From Microthyrium microscopicum (lineage: Eukaryota > Ascomycota > Dothideomycetes > Microthyriales > Microthyriaceae), in NCBI GenBank assembly GCA_010405405.1, contig MU004236.1:2349707-2413706 (forward strand): 64,000 nucleotides of DNA, written 5' to 3'. Positions 38,480 to 48,448 of this stretch are shown piece after piece. Made by a program: the position numbers and the translations under genes. The first letter of the stretch is position 1, and the number at the start of each line of letters is the position of its first letter. Below the pieces are notes generated by a model. It ran no database searches. It was not told the origin of the DNA and worked only from the letters and a program-made list of their open reading frames with translations.

Positions 38480-38892
38480 AGATTCATTCCAAGCGGACAG
38501 CATGACGGCAAAATAAAGGGGGTGCTGCTATGAACTACTCTCCATGTTCACGTTGGCGCCGCTCGCAATTAGACTGTTTTAGTTAGTACCGTCCAGGGCG
38601 GTCAGGCTTGGATATTTTCTCGATTGCGAGGGCAAAATTGTCAGTCTCTACTGAAAAGAGGTGGTAGCAGCCGTTGCATTGAACGACTTTTCTAGTCCAG
38701 ACTCCAGAATCAGATCAAGACTGGACTGCTGGACTGGATGTCTTGTTGTGCACGTGACTACGTGTCATTACCGCGTTGTGATGTTGACGAAACTTATCTC
38801 TCTTCATCAATCTTCTCTTTTTGCGCATCAAGTTATCCAACTCACTTTCCGAACTTCGCAGCCTCACGAACTCCGGCCGTCCTCCTCTCATC
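38480..38892. other. Intergenic region, promoter of the DUF7726-like gene
   Basis: This 413-bp gap lies between the P450 3' half and the next gene. It contains CACGTGAC at 38751-38758 and no ORF of note. Confidence 0.5.
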
Positions 38893-40027
38893 ATGTCGGT
38901 GATATATGGTTTGACCGCCAAAGGCATGGAGACTTTCGCTCGAACCGCTCCTTCGCATCAGCCTAAGCAAAAAATCAACCGCCAACCTCTGCGCGAGATC
39001 AACCCCAACAGAGGGTATTCCTTCAAAGAAATGGTGGAAATAGCCGATAAAATCAACAGTTTTGGAAAAGCTAAATCGCTTAAACGAAAATCGAATGATG
39101 CCGATCTAAACTCGAACCTTGACCTCGAATCCCAAGACCCTGACCTGGAGTCGGCCAGCGATCAGGACGATTGCGACACCATTCGCCACAAAATTCGAAA
39201 TCTGCTCGAAACGGGTGATATAACAATCAAAGCCTGGCTCGCCGAATTGGATGTCAGTGGGGGTGCCTATTATCGCTTCACAAAGCAGCATGGCAAGCAC
39301 AGTGGCCATAGCAGTGTCTTCTACGAGAAAGCCGTTGAGTACTTTGAGAAGCGAGAAGGCAAACAGCCTAGCAAGTCCAGAAAGAAGCGGACAGCCGTGC
39401 CAGCCCCTTCTCAATCATCGACGGCAAACATGGCTCATACCGATAAGTCCGGTGGTGAGTCAGATGAACCAGCTTTAGCACCTAGCAAAGCCAACTCCTC
39501 GGCCAGGAAGTCTGCTACAGATATACCGCTAACAGATTTCACCGGCATTGAGCTTGATGGCGAAGAAGATGACGTAGTCTCAATTTTCGACTCCTGTGAC
39601 GAAATCCGCCGAAAGATCAATGTATGTTAGCCACCTTCTTACTCTGTTATAATTTCCTAACTTCTAATAGGCATACCTGCGCAAGCCTAGTATGACTCGA
39701 ACGCACTTTTTGCGCGATCTTCATGCGCAGTTCCAGGGTCCACGCAAACCGAAGACAATGAGCTGCCCACAACTGGCAACGTTTCTTGGTCAAAAAGGCC
39801 CGGTGACTGGCAACCAAACCAATGTCTACTATGCCGCATATGTGTTTTTCGAAAAACAACGTTTGGCCGCTCGAAAACCAAAAACCCAACATCGCGAGGA
39901 TATGGAGGATGCATGGTGGATGGAGGATGGTGTTGATGTGACGATTAATCTTAAGAATGTTCGTTACATCGGAAGGGTAGGCATGTCTCTGGGCATCAAC
40001 AAGTTCGGGAAGCCTTTTACGTATTAG
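38893..40027 (+). CDS. Protein with two DUF7726-like domains, probably nuclear
   Basis: Exons 38893-39621 and 39671-40027 total 1086 nt, or 361 residues. Two related blocks are visible. The first (about residues 93-157) begins CDTIRHKIRNLLETGDI and ends FYEKAVEYFEKREG. The second (about 232-310) begins SCDEIRRKINAYLRKPSM and ends YYAAYVFFEKQRLAARK. This is the pattern of the fungal DUF7726 family, for which I know no function. A basic stretch (KSRKKRTAVP) separates the blocks and could be a nuclear localisation signal. The first in-frame ATG (38893) gives MSVIYGL. The intron (39622-39670) splits the second domain and has a consensus donor GTATGT. The block order suggests an internal duplication followed by divergence. 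Confidence 0.8.
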
Positions 40028-40505
40028 AGGCATGGTCAATCGCGCACTGCGCTTTACTACATATTGCTACATATTGCAAACATTAGCAAATGCTTAGCTT
40101 GTGAATTGTACATGCTCATACATATGTGAGGGTAAGGTAAGTTTTCGGTTTGATGTGCTCCTGATTGTTCCGATGCTAAAACTGTTAGGCTTGACTCTGA
40201 ACCAGCGCTATTGATGAGCCCCATCGCTGTTCATGAGTATTTTATCTTCTGAGAGGTTATGCGAAATGGTATGCTTACCGGTATGATACATCTATTTGGT
40301 AATAGACAGTACTCATGGTACCGTTTTGGTTTAGTCTACCATAGCGGTAGAAGACCGATTGGCTCAACCATGACCACGACAAGCCCCTGAATCCTCCACA
40401 ACTTATACACTGTTGGAGCCTTCTAGCTATTCAATCGAACTTACAACTGCGTTGATTATTTCAAATCGTACACCTTTCTCAAATTGCCAGTAATCACCAT
40501 TAGCC
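40028..40505. other. Intergenic region
   Basis: A gap of 478 bp between co-oriented genes. Nothing beyond 3'UTR and promoter sequence is recognisable. Confidence 0.5.
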
Positions 40506-41517
40506 ATGGCTTTACGCTGGGAACAGAACCCTGTAGGAGCACAAGTGCTCGTCCAGAGTATCTGTCTGAATGCCGTGAGTTGTATCTTTGTGGGAACAAG
40601 AATTTGGCTTCGTATCAGCAAACTCAGAAAATTGTATCTCGAAGACTACATTTTGACTCTCGCGCTTCTCGTATCCATTGCGCTGACCGTCGACATCGAA
40701 TTTCAACGAAGATCAGGTTCAGGATTGCACCGCTGGCAGCTTCAAAGCATGCACCTCCATCCAGGAGAATTTCTATTTGTTTGTATCCCATCAATCCTGA
40801 CATGCGCCTAACTTACCAGTGTCACAGTGGCTCTGGATGAGCATACTTCTCTATCAAACAACCATCTTTCTAACAAAACTCGCCCTGGCATTCCAATATT
40901 ACAGAGTCTTCAAGTTCCGAGTCCAGCGCATACAGTCCCTTATTCTTGGACTTTTTGTCACCCTTACCTATGTCCAGGTTTTGCTCACAACAATTGTATT
41001 TGTTTGTCGTCCAACGAAAAAGTTCTGGAATCCTGAGCTCGCTGGAACGTGCTTGCCATTACATGTCCTTGGTCCCGTCAATGGCGCCCTCTCTGTTATT
41101 GGCAATCTTCTTCTCATAGTTCTGCCTATCCCGGCTATAGGAAAGCTCAACTTGCCGAAGAGAACAAAGTGGGCGCTCTCTGTTGCCTTCCTTTTTGGCC
41201 TTGCTGAGTGTGTGGTGTCATTTGCAAGGCTATACACGCTCATTAAGGTCCTCTCAGCGAATGACATGCTGTATTACACTCGTTATGCCTCTCTCTGGAC
41301 TGTGGCCGAGGCGAATGTTGGTCTGATGTGCATATGTATACCAGCATTTCAGCCGCTTCTTAGCCGGTGGCTGCCTCGTGCTTTTGGAGGTACGAACCAG
41401 GATAGCACAAGACAGACGCAGCAGATGTCCAGGGGCTCAAGGTCAGGCTATGAGCGAGCTGAGAGCGGGTCTACTGCCCACACAAACCCCAATCGAGCGA
41501 GAAGCCCAGAAGTTTGA
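40506..41517 (+). CDS. Fungal rhodopsin-like (SAT4-type) integral membrane protein
   Basis: Exons 40506-40778 and 40828-41517 total 963 nt, or 320 residues. The protein has several hydrophobic helices. Segments such as LEDYILTLALLVSIAL, ILLYQTTIFLTKLALAFQYYRVF, FWNPELAGTCLP and WTVAEANVGLMCICIPAFQPLL match the fungal rhodopsin domain family (PF20684, formerly grouped with PTH11/SAT4 proteins). The expected short motif after helix 2 appears in a diverged form (GSGLHRW). The tail after helix 7 is hydrophilic and Ser/Arg-rich. Function in this family is mostly unknown; some members are proposed to be surface receptors. The first part of the model, up to the intron at 40779-40827, is somewhat diverged. 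Confidence 0.82.
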
Positions 41518-42009
41518 TTTATCGAGCTATCAAAATATCAACCTAGGAGTTGATAGGTTGTGCAGGCCAAGCTGTGATGAAATTATTGCCAATCAGGCTG
41601 AAACATGCGACGGGGCCGATTCTTGAAGAGCACGTCAATGGACTGTGGCATAGCATATCACGTATCAAATTGGACTGGAAATACCGGTCCTCGTATTCCA
41701 AACGGCAAACAACGTGTCAAGGTCAAATGCAGTATCGTCACGCAATACTTCGCCATGTCTGTCAACGCGGCGATATCATCACCTCCGAATGACCAAACTT
41801 ATGTTCTTTGCTTCACTCTATATGAGAAAGCAGTCGTGGTTGATACCTACAACATCTTCAAAGAGCAATCGGTGGCGTTATTGATGTTGTCATTGGATAC
41901 TATAGGAAGCATCGGTGAACATCGACATCTAGAACTGTGATACATGACAGAGCCATCACTTCACGAAGACCCGGAGTCTCATACCAGACACCCATTCCTC
42001 AGTCCTCGC
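41518..42009. other. Intergenic region between convergent genes
   Basis: A gap of 492 bp between the ends of two convergent genes. A 111-codon frame at 41605-41940 shows no family feature. I see nothing else. Confidence 0.5.
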
Positions 42010-43700
42010 TCAGCAAAGGTTTTGACCGCGAGCAGCGACCTCTTCTTCCAACTCCTTCACTGTCCGAAACTTGATCAATGGTCCTGACTTATTGAAGAAA
42101 TCTGAACTTCGATCCTCGAATTCCGGAATTGGCACAAGGCTGGGAGACGGAAGGCAGTTTGAGCTTAGCCAGTAACCAGCTTTGTGGTTAGCGTAGTCTC
42201 GTTCAGGTATGGGCAAGAATGGAATGGGGTCTCCAGTCACTGCTTCGAATTGATCGCAGTTGAGAACTTGCACATTGAATGTGACGCTCTTCGAAGCGTC
42301 CCACTTATGAACACCCTTATCCTCGACAATAACCTGCGTGATACCGCCGCCAGGAACACTAGCCTTGTCGTAACCCTGGTCAATACGAGTGCGGCCAGTA
42401 CCTCCTAACGACAACAGCAGATGGATCTGCGCGTCCTGTCAATAGTTAGATCGTCATACGGGGAGACATGTGTGAATTGCTCGCCTGGTGAATGTTGTAC
42501 TCGGTGAGGGTATAGTGATCTGGTTACATGTTAGTGTGCCGTCACAATAAAACGATCTCCGTACCTTCTAGTATTTTCCCCTGGAAGATCAATCGCTGCG
42601 GATCGAGAGGTAGTCCCTCTTTGTCTTGTATTTTCTTCTTAACGTCTTCGATGGTGTCTGTTCCTGCTACATTCAAGGTAATGGTTTTGCCAGTCAAGTA
42701 TTTGACATGTATAGTACCAGATGAAAAGGCCTGCAGTTGAGAGTCTCGCTCAACATTGATGATGACGATCTGATAGAAAAAGCATGTTAGGCAATGGTGC
42801 AAAGCATATACCGAAGATACGCACTTCCTCAATTTTCATATCCTTCAATGCTTCTCCAATATACTTGCACCCTAAAACAAATTAGTTGAGTCCTGCTACG
42901 TAGAGGGTGGCCGTTACCTGTCAATGGCTGCTCGTCGATCTTAAGATTATCGCATGGCAGAAAGTCAACTCGGGGATCAGAGTATAGCTGATGCCGTAAA
43001 TGTTGGATAGTTTCGGTAAGCTCCAACTCAACAGAGGTTGCAATTCCATCAGCTCCTATGACACGAACAATCTTTCTATGGATCATCATCGGCGTAATCT
43101 CGAATCGCAAGCCACCGACACATCCAGGATTGGTAATCTGCGTTTCCAACATGGAATCAGAATCAACGGTTCTGGCCACAAATTGGCGGATTTTGCCAGG
43201 CTCGGAGACTACGCCATCCAGCCAAATTTGGTCCTGCGTAAGTATGTAGTCTTGGACCGACTCTCCTCTGCTCATCTTGACCTGACGTCGAAGCAATGTT
43301 CCAATGTTCTCGTCGAAGGGTTCGCCAGAGATGACATTGACTCCTCCAGCATAGACCTTGACTACGTAAGGCTTTTTAGACCAGAAGTTTATCATCATGG
43401 CTTCTCGCTCTATTCGGTAACGTGTCAAAATGGAAACTGGAGCTTCATAAGCAGGCTAGACTCACGATGCATCGGGAAGAATAATCCTCCCTTGGTAACC
43501 ATATCGACAGGCAAATTGGCACTGTAGTCTTTCACTTCGAAGAGCGGAAACGTGTCGATGAGATTTTGTTGCGGTAAGAGGCTATCGCCATAGCCCTCAG
43601 TAGCCTTCAATCGAAGCAAACGAGAGAAGAATATTTCGAGGTCATCAATTTTGATGGCTTTGGTTTTCATCTGTATCTTAGGAATCCAAGGAGATGACAT
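42010..43700 (-). CDS. Protein with internal ubiquitin-like domain
   Basis: Six exons (minus strand) 43466-43700, 42918-43409, 42825-42871, 42565-42769, 42485-42519 and 42010-42435 total 1440 nt, or 479 residues. Residues 1-258 form a conserved-looking N-terminal region ([50 protein letters not shown]). Residues 278-350 are a ubiquitin fold ([57 protein letters not shown]). A 129-residue tail follows the Gly-Gly (349-350). The double Gly is preceded by LSL rather than the LRLR of ubiquitin, so cleavage and conjugation cannot be assumed. From memory, ascomycetes carry proteins of this architecture without an assigned function. The fifth intron begins GCGAGC (GC-AG). The exon structure is supported by exact frame closure. 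Confidence 0.82.
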
Positions 43701-44402
43701 GGTGGGCGAGTTCTTGACAAAGTCGGAGGATTGATCGTAGTCAAAAAGGTTAGAAGGTGCAAGAAATCCGATAGTGGAGATAGAGAAGAGAGTGTCACAA
43801 AAACGATTGTGAATCGTGAGCTGGTGAGAACTTGAGAAGGATCAAATGTTAGGCGGAGTTATGTTAAGGAAGGCTTCAAAATATCATGTGCGCTCAGGTT
43901 GCCTGGCAAACAATGAAAGCGGCAGGAGCAATCCACCCAGGTAGCTAGCCGTCAATGGTAGCTACTGTATCAGGAAAGAACCCTGGAGCAATGCAGATGC
44001 AGCGAGGCAAGTACGATCGGGCTGAATATAGAAAGTCAAGTACCTCGGGTCCTTTCTTTGCTTCTATCAGGCATGAAAACTCCCCAAGTAGTCCCACGAT
44101 GTATTCATTGTATTAAACAGTACGAAAATTGGGCATGCATGTTTGCGCAGGCTGAGAGTGGCTGGGCCTGCGCCACCCCCCGCAAGGTGAAGCCGCTGCT
44201 TGAACTTCAACAGAACCTCTGACTGACGCCTCTACTTCTCAAATTAGTGATTTCTACAATAGCTTTGATGTTTATACTATAGACATCTATTTGCCATATA
44301 AACATTGGCTCTGAACTTGATACCGTAATTATCGGGGCTCATCTCAAAAACAGAGTTGATAAAGAGACACATTCACTTCCTAGTACAGGCAATTAAACGA
44401 AC
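43701..44402. other. Intergenic region
   Basis: Promoter side of the ubiquitin-like gene. No ORF with family features and no repeat is seen. Confidence 0.45.
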
Positions 44403-44616
44403 ATGAACTACGCAGTCATGGCCAAGTCTTCTATTGCCTTGACAGCAATTCCAAGTGTCGTTCTCTTGTTGGCCTACAAACATGCTGACAGGTTGGTCTC
44501 GCGTTGTGTTAACTGCCGTCCCTGCGCATCATACTCGCAGCCTGGAGAGCAAGAAGGCACTTGACATCGATCGCATCGGCTACACAGTCACCTGCCGAAT
44601 TTACTTTGTAGCATAG
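44403..44616 (+). CDS. Possible small spliced ORF (54 residues) with one hydrophobic segment
   Basis: Exon 44403-44491 and exon 44541-44616 join through a 49-bp intron with GT donor, GTTAAC branch-like site and CGCAG acceptor, giving 54 codons and a stop. The N-terminal half has a hydrophobic stretch (IALTAIPSVVLLLAY) that could span a membrane. I know no family for it. Such a small spliced frame may be chance. No homology can be offered. Confidence 0.25.
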
Positions 44617-44907
44617 CAGCACAGAGATATCAAGTGGAACATTGACTCGATTCTAGTGCAGCCATATGTTACACAACTAACCACGTTAAGATCGTGAGCA
44701 AACGAATAACATTATGAGACTTCCCAGTCACGTCGCCCTGCGAGTTCTTTCTTTCTTAGCTTGCGTATGCCATCTACAGACCTTGCTCGACCTTCAGAAT
44801 CAAGTGCTATATTACTTATAATGTGATATCTTGAACCATAATTCAATTCCTGAACTGGCCTCCTTCCAAGGTGTCGCAAGATATGATTTATACAAAGACA
44901 ACAAGCG

Positions 44908-46859
44908 ATGGTAGGCGCCATCACTCAGTGGACAGCATTGAGATTTGAAGGGCTAAAATTTGAAGCTTTGCGTCGCTATTTCTCTTATCCGCCCTTCCTG
45001 GGCAAGAAGAATATTCGTCTGCTGGAAATGGTTTTAGAAAGCGATATAGTGTGCTCGAGGAGGGCAAATTTTATGACTGTTCCATTGCCTAAACTCATCT
45101 AAATCTGAAGCAGAAAGTTCAACATGATCGAAGCAAACATCGATGATCCAGCAGGTATTCCAGCATACACTGCACTTTCATACACGTGGGGGAATCATAA
45201 TAGCACTGTGACCATCACAATCGAAGGTTCCCCTCTGGACATATCACAAAACCTGGGTGACGCTTTATGCCAAGTCGTCCAAAAGGCATACAAAACTAGT
45301 CCATACCTCTGGGTGGATCAAATATGTATAAATCAGAGGGATTTAGCCGAGCGTGGAGATCAGGTCCGCTACATGGGCTACATCTACGAAAGGGCGGCGG
45401 AAGTGTGTATTTGGCTCGGCGATGGGACTCCAGATGGAGACCACGATCTCGCTATCGATGTGCTAAGCTCCTGGCCACAAGACTTTTGCAACTCAAGAAG
45501 ACCTTCTGAAGGACCCTTGCTCTTTCTCATGGAGCAGAATGGATCCCACAGCCAAGGGTAAGATGCTCTCAGCTTAATCCTCACTGAAAGCCATAACTTT
45601 ATCACTTACCTCATCTCAGATCCTGGTCAGAGGTAGTCCCCTCCTTGTCATCCGAGTCAGCTTGGAATGCTGTCAACAAGTTAAGCCAACGACTCTGGTG
45701 GTCACGAGCCTGGGTTGTACAGGAAGCAACTGGACCCGCTCCTACTTATTGTATGGTAGGGTCAAGATCAATTCCCTTCCCGAACCTCGTAAAGCAACTT
45801 CTTGTAGCTAGACTTATCACCAACATGCCCAGCTTTCCACTTGGTCCGCTGGTGGCACGATTTGCATGGAGTATGCTCATGATCTCCGATCTACGCCCCC
45901 ATCAGCAACTCAAACTTCTCGATGCGCTACAGTTTCTTCGTATTCTATCCTGCAACGATTCGAGAGATAAGTTATACGCCATATTGGGTCTTATCGATGA
46001 CAACACCGTAATCATTGTTCCAGACTATTCAAAGTCAATGACACAGGTCTATACAGACGTTATTCGTTTTTGTATTGGTACATACCCGCCACTGCATAAA
46101 CTTGACTTTCTCGGCTATGTAGCCCATGAAACTGTGGATGAAGACTGGCCATCTTTCGTACCAAATTGGACCCGATGCCCAGAGTTCAACGCTTTTGCCA
46201 AAACGCAACAGGAATTCAAAATGGCGGATCGTCTATATAACGCCAGTCTAGACCATACAGGCCACATTAGCATAGACAATGGGATTCTAAGCGTAGATGC
46301 ATTCGATGTAGACACTGTAGTGGAGGTCGGGGATGTCTGCGAGACTCCAGATCTTGCCGATATCGAACGCTGTCTCAAATCTTAGAAACTAGAAAGGCCC
46401 GAACTCAGATAATTCAACGGACAAACCGAAGAGGAAGCATATCTTCACATCTTGATTGCCGATACCTATCGCAGATTTGATTGCAGGTTAGAACGAGGCT
46501 GTCAGTTTGATCCGCGAATTCTCCAATCTGGGTTCAAAGGCGAGCTTCCAGTCGAGCGGTTCAAGTATACACATCATATGCGAGCATCTATGCGGTGTAC
46601 GGTGACTAATCGAAGGCTCTTTCGAACAAAGTTGGGGTATATGGGCATTGGACCAAGTTCTATGTGCGTCGAGGATCGCGTATGCGGCTTCCTAGGTGGT
46701 CAAATGCTGTATGTGATCCGCCACCACAGCGATTTCAATGTTAAGGAGCCAAAATTTCACTTTGTGGGGGAGTGTTATGTTCATGGACTCATGGATGGGG
46801 AAGCCGTCAAATATATGAAGAATGGCACCGTGGATAGCTATCGAATGCATTTGTGCTGA
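44908..46859 (+). pseudogene. HET-domain (heterokaryon incompatibility-type) gene with two in-frame stops
   Basis: Exons 44908-45050, 45114-45557 and 45620-46859 total 1827 nt and keep one frame throughout (608 codons). The HET domain (PF06985) is clear: IRLLEMV, then YTALSYTWG, SPYLWVDQICINQ, RAAEVCIWLGDG, WWSRAWVVQEA and DKLYAILGL. The typical C-terminus (RTKLGYMGIGP, VGECYVHGLMDGEA) is also present. Between them lie TAG at 46383-46385 (codon 451) and TAA at 46410-46412 (codon 460). Family alignment from memory runs straight through this place, and I found no intron of correct phase that removes the stops. TGG to TAG and CAA to TAA are single C:G to T:A changes in TpG/CpA contexts, the RIP preference. 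HET proteins can trigger cell death on non-self recognition; this allele is probably dead or truncated. Confidence 0.75.
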
Positions 46860-47014
46860 GGAGCTAGATGATAAGCAATCGAGTCTGGTTCCATACGTTG
46901 TCAATAAGAATGTGTTACAGTGTTTACATTGTTCCAATTGCACTAGTAATACAGCTTTAGGTACCATACCATAGCTTCCTCCTGATAGCATCCAGCGCAC
47001 AACATATCAATCAA

Positions 47015-47623
47015 CTACTTCTCCGAATGATGATTCATTCCAGGGGAAAGTTCCATAAAGTCCTTTCCCAAAGGGTATGCCTCAACGACAGTCTTATATT
47101 CTGCCGTAGTGACATAGCCCGAAGGCCCCATCAAGTCAATCAGCTGCCCATCGCGAACCGCGCGAACCTCCAGAGCCTGGCTTGAATCAGAAGCCTTAAG
47201 ATGCAAGACGACCGAATCCACCACGAGCTGGACGCGAGATTGCTTCCAGAGTTTTCCCTCAGTGCTGTTTGCGAGAAAATTTCGCACACCAGTTTCGCCC
47301 AATGCGGCATGGTCGTTCTTCATTGGCGCTTTGGGGTCTTCAATTCCAAAGTCGTGTAGTATTGCTCCCAAGGCGTGGACTTCTTCGTCGACTATCTTGT
47401 TGTAGGCTGGGTTGCGGTTGATGATGAGGGACCCGAAGACCCAAGAGCGCATGCTGTGGTTGAAGACACCCCCATCTTCGTGCGCTTTTGTGTAGGAGAT
47501 GGCATCGCGAACAATAGGAGTGTCTATCACGCTGACGCCGGCGATGGTTCGATGGGGTATTTCAGCCAATAGTGGGGAACAATTTCCTAGCAGGAACAGA
47601 GATGAAAAGACTACTGACTTCAT
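47015..47623 (-). CDS. Secreted HD-domain protein, cyanamide hydratase-like
   Basis: This single-exon gene of 202 residues starts at 47623. The N-terminus looks like a signal peptide (VVFSSLFLLGNCSPLLA). The HD metal-binding pattern follows: His56 in FNHSMRSWVFG, His83, and His90-Asp91 in LGAILHDFG. The sequence DTPIVRDAISYTKAHED before it and the overall order resemble fungal cyanamide hydratase/HD-hydrolase proteins (PF01966). These bind one or two metal ions; the substrate here is unknown. The gene is convergent with the HET gene (155 bp apart) and co-oriented with the flavin oxidase upstream. Confidence 0.82.
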   Translation of the reverse strand: MKSVVFSSLFLLGNCSPLLAEIPHRTIAGVSVIDTPIVRDAISYTKAHEDGGVFNHSMRSWVFGSLIINRNPAYNKIVDEEVHALGAILHDFGIEDPKAPMKNDHAALGETGVRNFLANSTEGKLWKQSRVQLVVDSVVLHLKASDSSQALEVRAVRDGQLIDLMGPSGYVTTAEYKTVVEAYPLGKDFMELSPGMNHHSEK

Positions 47624-48448
47624 TGTGGTTTTTCAAAATCGAGAATGAGTTGATGGCTTTTCCTTGTACTGCCTTCGAGGCAATCCTTATATACCAAAAG
47701 CGGTCACTCGTGAAACTAGATCTCAACTTTTTCAATGCCCTTGGCTTTTCGGCCATCCTACTCAATCCAGGGCTCTCAAGCTTAGAAATATGCTCACAAC
47801 TTCGCTTAGAACTCAAGTCTTACAAGCTTGGGGATTTCTGTAGCATCGCTTCATCTAACAGAAGGCTCAGGCTTCAAGGGACGTACTTCGTACATGCAAT
47901 GTATGAAGTATATCGACCAAGTAGGCGAGTAAAAGAGCTTCGTTGGGACTGCAAGCCCATGAGGTTCAATATAAATATATTGCCCTTTCCGCACTCGTGA
48001 AAAATTGCCATCCCGTCCACCCTCGCCGAAAGTTGCCATCCGCGGGCTTAAAAGTTTTGAACAAGATAGACCTGTGCTTTCGCAGCTTCTTGGTTGAACG
48101 TTCTTAGAGTCTTGTTGGAGAAATTGGGCGATTAGATGTTGCTGGAAGCACGGGAAGCAGGAAGATAAAAAGAGGGCTTCGTTATTGAACGAACCTGCCT
48201 CTTCGGGGACAAACTAAGTGAGCCGTTTCGTCGAGTATTCCATCGATCGATTCCATACACATCGAATGAACAGGTAGATGTTGTGTCATTGGGAAGGCGC
48301 CACTTAGAGTATGTTACCCTTTCCTCAAAGCTCTTGACAATATTTCGAAAACAACTCAACGAGGTAGAGTTAGTATTACCACAGGGATATTGCTTAGGTT
48401 GATTAGGACTAGCTGAAGAGCTCTATAAGATGCTACTAACAACGGTGA
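47624..48448. other. Intergenic region
   Basis: A gap of 825 bp containing the promoter of the HD-domain gene and the 3' side of the oxidase gene. The frame at 47572-48000 shows no family feature. Confidence 0.5.

Noticed and set aside
41605-41940. 111-codon plus-strand frame between convergent genes
   Set aside because: No domain or membrane pattern, and no promoter space. Most likely 3'UTR sequence.
46300-46475. An intron removing the two stops of the HET gene
   Set aside because: Candidate donors and acceptors around the stops do not match in phase. The HET alignment appears continuous across the site.
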